Shown here piece after piece: positions 30,393 to 34,054 of a stretch of DNA of 34,054 bases. Both the position numbers and the translations under genes were made by a program. This DNA is from CAZKWG01 sp964615375 (GTDB taxonomy: Bacteria > Myxococcota_A > UBA796 > CAZKWG01). Position 1 is the stretch's first letter, and each line of letters starts with the position of its first letter. The stretch spans positions 1-34,054 of the forward strand of contig CAZTOW010000077.1 of assembly GCA_964615375.1 (NCBI GenBank), in the 5' to 3' direction. The notes under the pieces are model-generated. The model was not told the origin of the DNA and did no database searches. It worked only from the letters and a program-made list of their open reading frames with translations.

Positions 30393-31376
30393 TCAGGCTC
30401 GCCGCGCGCCGATGGCCGTGAGGTCGGCGCGATCCTTGAGCAGGGCGCCGAGGTGGGGCAGGTCACGCTCGGCGGCGCGCGCCAGGGCCTCGGGGCGCTC
30501 GCCCGCGGCGTGCAAGGCCCACAGCCAGACGAGCAGCTCGCCCGTGCCGGGGCGCCGCCGCAGGGCGGGGGTCTGACGCAGGCTCAGGAAGCGCTCGAGG
30601 GCCACCCGGGTCAGGGCCTCGGGGACGCCCATGCTGGCGGCCCGGCGGTGGACGGCGGCCCGGATGTCGTCCTCGCTCTGCTCCAGGTGGTGGAAGACGC
30701 AGCGCCGCAGGAAGGCCTCGGGAAGGCGGCGCTCGGCGTTGCTGGTGATGACGACCAGGGGCGGCGCCACGCCTTTGGGGCGCTCGGCCGTCTCGCCCGT
30801 GTCCGTGCAGAGGAACTCGTACTGGTCGAGCTCGTGCAGCAGGTCGTTGGGGAAGTCGCGCGGGGCCTTGTCGATCTCGTCGATGAGCACGACCGCGGGG
30901 CGGCTGCGCTTCAGCGCCTCGAAGGCCTCCCACAGCGGGCCGCGCGTGCGGTACTTCTTCTTGTTCAGGGGCTTTCCCTTGCGCTCCGGGTCCTGACCGT
31001 CATGGAACCAGGAGACCGTGTCGAAGGTCCAGAGCAGATCGCGCGCGGTGGTGGTGGACTTCACCTGGAGCTTGAAGGGCTGCGGCCCAAGACCGGGTGT
31101 GGGAGGATCTGTGGGTTGGATCCCATCCAACACCTGAAAGGTCCAGGCCAGCCAGTAGGCGAGCTGGGTCTTGCCGCAGCCGGGATCCCCGGTGACCAGC
31201 AGAGGTGCGCCGACGGCCAGGGCGACGTTGATCGCGGTCCGGAGCTGGGCGTCGGGCGCGAAGTCGGGGGCCGCCAGGCGGAGATCGTGCAGAGAGGCGG
31301 GCACGGGGCGGCGCAGGAGCAGATCGGGGGAGCGCTGGCCGCGCTCGGCGCTGACGAGGGCGAAGGGCTCGGGCAT
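30393..31376 (-). CDS. MoxR-family AAA+ ATPase
   Basis: ATG 31376 has AGAGGTG upstream, giving 327 residues. Walker A is GDPGCGKT (63-70), Walker B AVVLIDEIDKAP (about 161-172), sensor TSNAERRLPEAFLRRC with Asn213 and Arg-finger candidates 224/225. MoxR ATPases remodel or activate partner complexes together with vWA proteins. Here the gene lies between the EAD1 protein (2-nt gap) and the vWA-FGE protein (0-nt gap), forming a tightly coupled three-gene unit. An insert after the Walker A domain (FKLQVKSTTTARDLLWTFD) is typical of the MoxR family. Confidence 0.93.
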   Translation of the reverse strand: MPEPFALVSAERGQRSPDLLLRRPVPASLHDLRLAAPDFAPDAQLRTAINVALAVGAPLLVTGDPGCGKTQLAYWLAWTFQVLDGIQPTDPPTPGLGPQPFKLQVKSTTTARDLLWTFDTVSWFHDGQDPERKGKPLNKKKYRTRGPLWEAFEALKRSRPAVVLIDEIDKAPRDFPNDLLHELDQYEFLCTDTGETAERPKGVAPPLVVITSNAERRLPEAFLRRCVFHHLEQSEDDIRAAVHRRAASMGVPEALTRVALERFLSLRQTPALRRRPGTGELLVWLWALHAAGERPEALARAAERDLPHLGALLKDRADLTAIGARRA

Positions 31377-31378
31377 GA

Positions 31379-33697
31379 TCACCTCTTGCCGTAGGTGCGT
31401 GAGGGGCGGGGGGCGGCGCGCTCCGCCTCGCGACGGGCGAGGATGGCCGCGCCCTCCCGCTGGAGGGCGTCCCAGCCGGTCTGTTCGGCCTGCTCGATCT
31501 CCTGGACCAGCCTGTCGAATCGACCGCCCGTGCGCGCCTGGAGGGCGGCGGCCACGGCTGCGGGGCTGGCCTCGGCGCTGCACGAGCAGAGATCCCTCCG
31601 CTCCAGGAAGTGCCGCACGTCGTCCTCGGGCACCTCGCCCAGCGAGTCCAGGGCGATGAGCTCGACCTGCGGGGCTCCGTGAGCATCCCGCGGGATCCCC
31701 TCGCGCAGCTCCTCGCGGATCGCGTCGTGGTCGTCGCGCGGGGCGCGTACGCTCAGGAAGGAGACGAGGCGCAGCCCCCCGGGGCAGGCCGGGCTCAGCC
31801 GCTCCGAGGCGAAGCGGAGCCAGCGGCCCAGATCCTGGTCGTCGAAGGCCAGCCCGGGGCAGCGCCCGTCGGGGGAGGGATCTCCCACCGTGCCCCAGTC
31901 GAGCAGCAGCATGGGCGCGCCGAGCGGCGCGTAGCTGGACAGGAGGCGCCTGGCCTGGGCCTCGAGGCGCCCGCGGAGGGTGGGCTCGGGGTGGTGCAAG
32001 GTGTCCATCAGCGCCCGCTCCAGGTGCTGGGCCTGGAAGCCCTCGATCATGGGCTCCACCACCTCCATCCGGAAGGGCGGGCGCGAGGGCTCGGGCTGGG
32101 TCGCGTGGCGCTCGCCGCGCAGGTGGCGGACGGCCTGCTCGCGGAACTCGTGAACGAGCTGGTGTTCGTCCCCCAGCACGACGACGGCCGCGACGCGGCG
32201 CAGGGCCACGGTCATCAGGCGATCAGAGAGCTGCTGATAGAGGTCGGCCTTCTGCCGGTGCCGGTCCAGGTAGTCCCGCGCGGCGTTGCGGGTCTCCGGC
32301 GCGCGCCCCCGCCCCGTCTCCCAGGTGGAGAAGGCTGTACCTGGGAGCACGGCCGAGGCCGAGAGCGAGCCCGCGCCCGTCCGGTGCGCGGCGATCACGG
32401 GATCCGCGCCCTGCAGCAGCGCGTCCAGCCAGGTGAGGCCAGCGCGGGCGGCGTGCGCGGGCCAGCTCGCCGTCGCCACATGCAGCAGGGCAGGGGCCGC
32501 GGGCAGCGCTGCGCCCTCCCAGAGCCCCGGAGCTCCCAGCAGGTTGAGGTAGACAGCAGAGGGCGCGGCGTTCGCGGCGAGCTCGGCGACGGGGAGCGGA
32601 CGGCGCCCGCCGATCCCGTCCAGCTCGATCAGCGGCCCCCGGGGGCTCGCGCGGCCGTGCCCATAGGCGTAGATCAGGTCCACCTGACGCCGGTCCAGGT
32701 GGTGCAGCTCGTCCGCCGAGCTCGCCACGCGCACGTAGCGTCGCTCCACCTCCTCTCCCCATCGCCGGCGGAACAGTCCCCGAAGCTCCTCCAGGTGGCG
32801 GGGCGCGCCGAGCTCGGGCTGGCTCTGCTGTGGCACCACGAGCAGGACGCTGCAGGGGTTGGGCAGGGCGACGTGGCCTCCGTCTCCGATGGCGCGCTCC
32901 ACGGTCCAGCCGTGATCGAGCAGGAATTCCCCCGCGTCGGCGAGCCAGGTCCAGGGCAGGCGGGCGAGCGGGCCCTCGGGCAGGGAGAGCCGCAGCCGCA
33001 CGGGCCCACCGAGCGGCCCGGGGAGGGTTCCGAGGCGCTCCCCGAAGAGCGCCCGGAAGATCGGCGCGCGCTGCTCTTCGCCGCCGAAGAGCCAGCTCCC
33101 CAGCGCCAGACCGACGCTTATCGGCGTCAGAGGGGCGAGCGGGCGCGGGTGAGGGTGCTCGCTGTCCTCCCGATGCAAGGCCTCCAGGAGGGAGGCCAGG
33201 TCTCGCCCCAGCAGGCGCTCCAGGGTGGGGACGGTGAGATCGCCTGGCGCGGGCTGGGTGCGCTGCCCCGGGATCTCGAAGGTCGCGGTGACCCTGTCGC
33301 CCTGAAGCTCCAGCAGGGCGCCGAGCGTGCGCGGCGGGGCTTGCCGAGGGAGCTCCTGATCCCCTCGACGGGCAGGATCGGGCAGGCTCCAGGAGGGCGG
33401 CTTCTCAGGTCCCCGCGGCGCAGCCATGTGCCATCGCTGAAAGACGGCCTCGATATCCGCTCGCTTACGCTCTCCTCTCGTCCTCAGCAGCGCCGCGTAG
33501 AGCTCCGCCTGGAGGCCGTGTCGGACCACCGCCTCTGCGGCTGCCAGCGCGACGGCGGCCGGCGCTCCCGTGCGGAGGCCGTCGATCAGCGCCTTCCCCT
33601 TCGGGAGCGAGAGGAGGAGCGCGGCGAGCTCGTCGGGGTGGTAGAGCTCGAGGAGCAGCTTCCCGAGCTGGAGGACATCAATCTCGTCTGTGGGCAT
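31379..33697 (-). CDS. EAD1-like, pseudo-CHAT multidomain protein of the ternary conflict system
   Basis: ATG 33697 has GGAG five nt before it, giving 772 residues. Residues 1-85 resemble effector-associated domain 1, a death-like adaptor (LGKLLLELYHPDELAALLL, AAEAVVRHGLQAELYAALLR). About 160-430 resemble a CHAT caspase-like protease: PLARLPWTWLADAGEFLLD, then YAYGHGRAS with H347. However, the catalytic Cys position (usually in L-S-A-C) reads LNLLG, with Leu387, so it should be inactive. The C-terminal about 250 residues (APMLLLDWGTVGD, DLGRWLRFASERL) look like an inactive STAND or VMAP-type domain. It probably recruits an effector through EAD1 rather than cutting. It opens the operon with MoxR and the vWA target. 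Confidence 0.75.
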   Translation of the reverse strand: MPTDEIDVLQLGKLLLELYHPDELAALLLSLPKGKALIDGLRTGAPAAVALAAAEAVVRHGLQAELYAALLRTRGERKRADIEAVFQRWHMAAPRGPEKPPSWSLPDPARRGDQELPRQAPPRTLGALLELQGDRVTATFEIPGQRTQPAPGDLTVPTLERLLGRDLASLLEALHREDSEHPHPRPLAPLTPISVGLALGSWLFGGEEQRAPIFRALFGERLGTLPGPLGGPVRLRLSLPEGPLARLPWTWLADAGEFLLDHGWTVERAIGDGGHVALPNPCSVLLVVPQQSQPELGAPRHLEELRGLFRRRWGEEVERRYVRVASSADELHHLDRRQVDLIYAYGHGRASPRGPLIELDGIGGRRPLPVAELAANAAPSAVYLNLLGAPGLWEGAALPAAPALLHVATASWPAHAARAGLTWLDALLQGADPVIAAHRTGAGSLSASAVLPGTAFSTWETGRGRAPETRNAARDYLDRHRQKADLYQQLSDRLMTVALRRVAAVVVLGDEHQLVHEFREQAVRHLRGERHATQPEPSRPPFRMEVVEPMIEGFQAQHLERALMDTLHHPEPTLRGRLEAQARRLLSSYAPLGAPMLLLDWGTVGDPSPDGRCPGLAFDDQDLGRWLRFASERLSPACPGGLRLVSFLSVRAPRDDHDAIREELREGIPRDAHGAPQVELIALDSLGEVPEDDVRHFLERRDLCSCSAEASPAAVAAALQARTGGRFDRLVQEIEQAEQTGWDALQREGAAILARREAERAAPRPSRTYGKR

Positions 33698-33847
33698 GCA
33701 GGCTCCGAGGAGCAAGATCCTCAGAAGGATAGCACGAGCGCCCAGCTCCGCCCGTTCAGCCTGGAGGCTCTCGGAGCGGACGAGCCCGCCCCGACGCGCT
33801 ACAGGCCGGACCACTCACCGAGGCCGGGCGATCCAAGGAGAGACGAG

Positions 33848-34054
33848 ATGCAGGCGCAAGACACCACCCTTGTCCTGCTCCTGGCCGACGGCTTCGAGAA
33901 GAACGAGGTCTGGGACGGCTACTTCGCGGCGGTCGGCGGGATCAAAGGCGCCTGCCCGACCATCCTCCTCCCGCGTCAGCGGGGGGAGGTGCCGGCGAAG
34001 CCGGCGGAGGGGGGAGATGCGTGTCGGAGTCCCCCCTCCGGCCCTCCGGGCCAC
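33848..34054 (+). CDS. hypothetical protein, 3' partial
   Basis: ATG 33848 is preceded by AAGGAG and the frame is open to the window end (69 codons): MQAQDTTLVLLLADGFEKN and on. The first line faintly recalls the beta-strand start of DJ-1/PfpI-like proteins (LLADGFE), but what follows does not clearly match. From about 33965 the frame runs into GC-rich inverted repeats, so the gene may be interrupted or the frame spurious. It is divergent from the EAD1 gene with 150 bp between starts, which should hold promoters for both. Confidence 0.4.
   Translation, partial: MQAQDTTLVLLLADGFEKNEVWDGYFAAVGGIKGACPTILLPRQRGEVPAKPAEGGDACRSPPSGPPGH
33991..34039. repeat. nested GC-rich inverted repeats at window end
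   Basis: A 6-bp stem with GAA loop (33991-33996 with 34000-34005) is followed immediately by a 10-bp stem (34006-34015 with 34030-34039). Such clustered hairpins resemble REP/MITE-like dispersed repeats; only one occurrence is visible and the window stops nearby. Confidence 0.5.

Noticed and set aside
33815..34054. Minus-strand ORF at the window end
   Set aside because: Arg-rich without family features, and opposite a plus-strand frame with a better ribosome site.
1..34054. rRNA or tRNA genes
   Set aside because: I saw no recognisable tRNA or rRNA sequence on either strand by eye; no dedicated search could be run.

Overview
The window is GC-rich DNA with dense genes, short intergenic gaps, frequent GTG/TTG starts, many lipoproteins (LAAC and TGC lipoboxes) and Thr-Gly-Asp tails. 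It suggests a large-genome Myxococcota (deltaproteobacterial) organism. That assignment is an inference from style and gene content, since there is no rRNA or tRNA in the window.

The central result is a complete diversity-generating retroelement (DGR) at about 23.8-27.3 kb, on the minus strand. It has a reverse transcriptase with a YMDD box (24913-25833), an Avd-type accessory protein (26119-26445), a 126-bp template repeat (TR, 25965-26090) and two variable repeats (VR1 23844-23969, VR2 27145-27270). Each VR forms the C-terminal codons of a formylglycine-generating-enzyme (FGE)/C-type-lectin-like protein. Aligned without gaps, TR differs from VR1 at 13 positions and from VR2 at 17. Of these 30 differences, 29 fall on adenines of the coding-strand TR, which is the hallmark of adenine-directed mutagenic retrohoming. 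Forty bp beyond each VR lies an 8-bp-stem hairpin with a GAA loop, conserved through a compensatory base-pair change.

The VR2 target is a 1084-residue protein (membrane segments, vWA-like region, C-terminal FGE domain). It is translationally coupled to a MoxR AAA+ ATPase and to a third protein with an N-terminal EAD1-like domain and a CHAT-like protease domain lacking its cysteine. The locus therefore looks like a ternary MoxR-vWA conflict or immunity system whose sensor surface is hypermutated by the DGR. The VR1 target is a smaller membrane-anchored FGE protein translationally coupled to the RT. Downstream on the same strand lie an Rpn-family nuclease with a strong internal start (possible long/short toxin-antitoxin pair) and an AAA-ATPase/PD-(D/E)XK protein, making 20.9-33.7 kb defence-island-like.

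The left part (0-20 kb) is more mixed: a double truncated-haemoglobin lipoprotein with a Glu-Gly linker; a 3-hydroxyisobutyrate-dehydrogenase-like enzyme; a MATCAP/DUF1704 metallopeptidase; an AAA/DUF4143 ATPase; a glycyl radical enzyme and its activase; a NifU-like protein; an acyl-CoA dehydrogenase and a divergent pyrophosphatase; then a plus-strand lipoprotein, repeat protein and radical-SAM/SPASM cluster. An AlbA_2-ATPase gene sits exactly between two perfect 32-bp direct repeats (12822-12853, 15360-15391), suggesting a single-gene insertion. A GT-C glycosyltransferase and class II aldolase operon, a beta-helix lipoprotein, a zincin-like lipoprotein and a cupin complete the layout.
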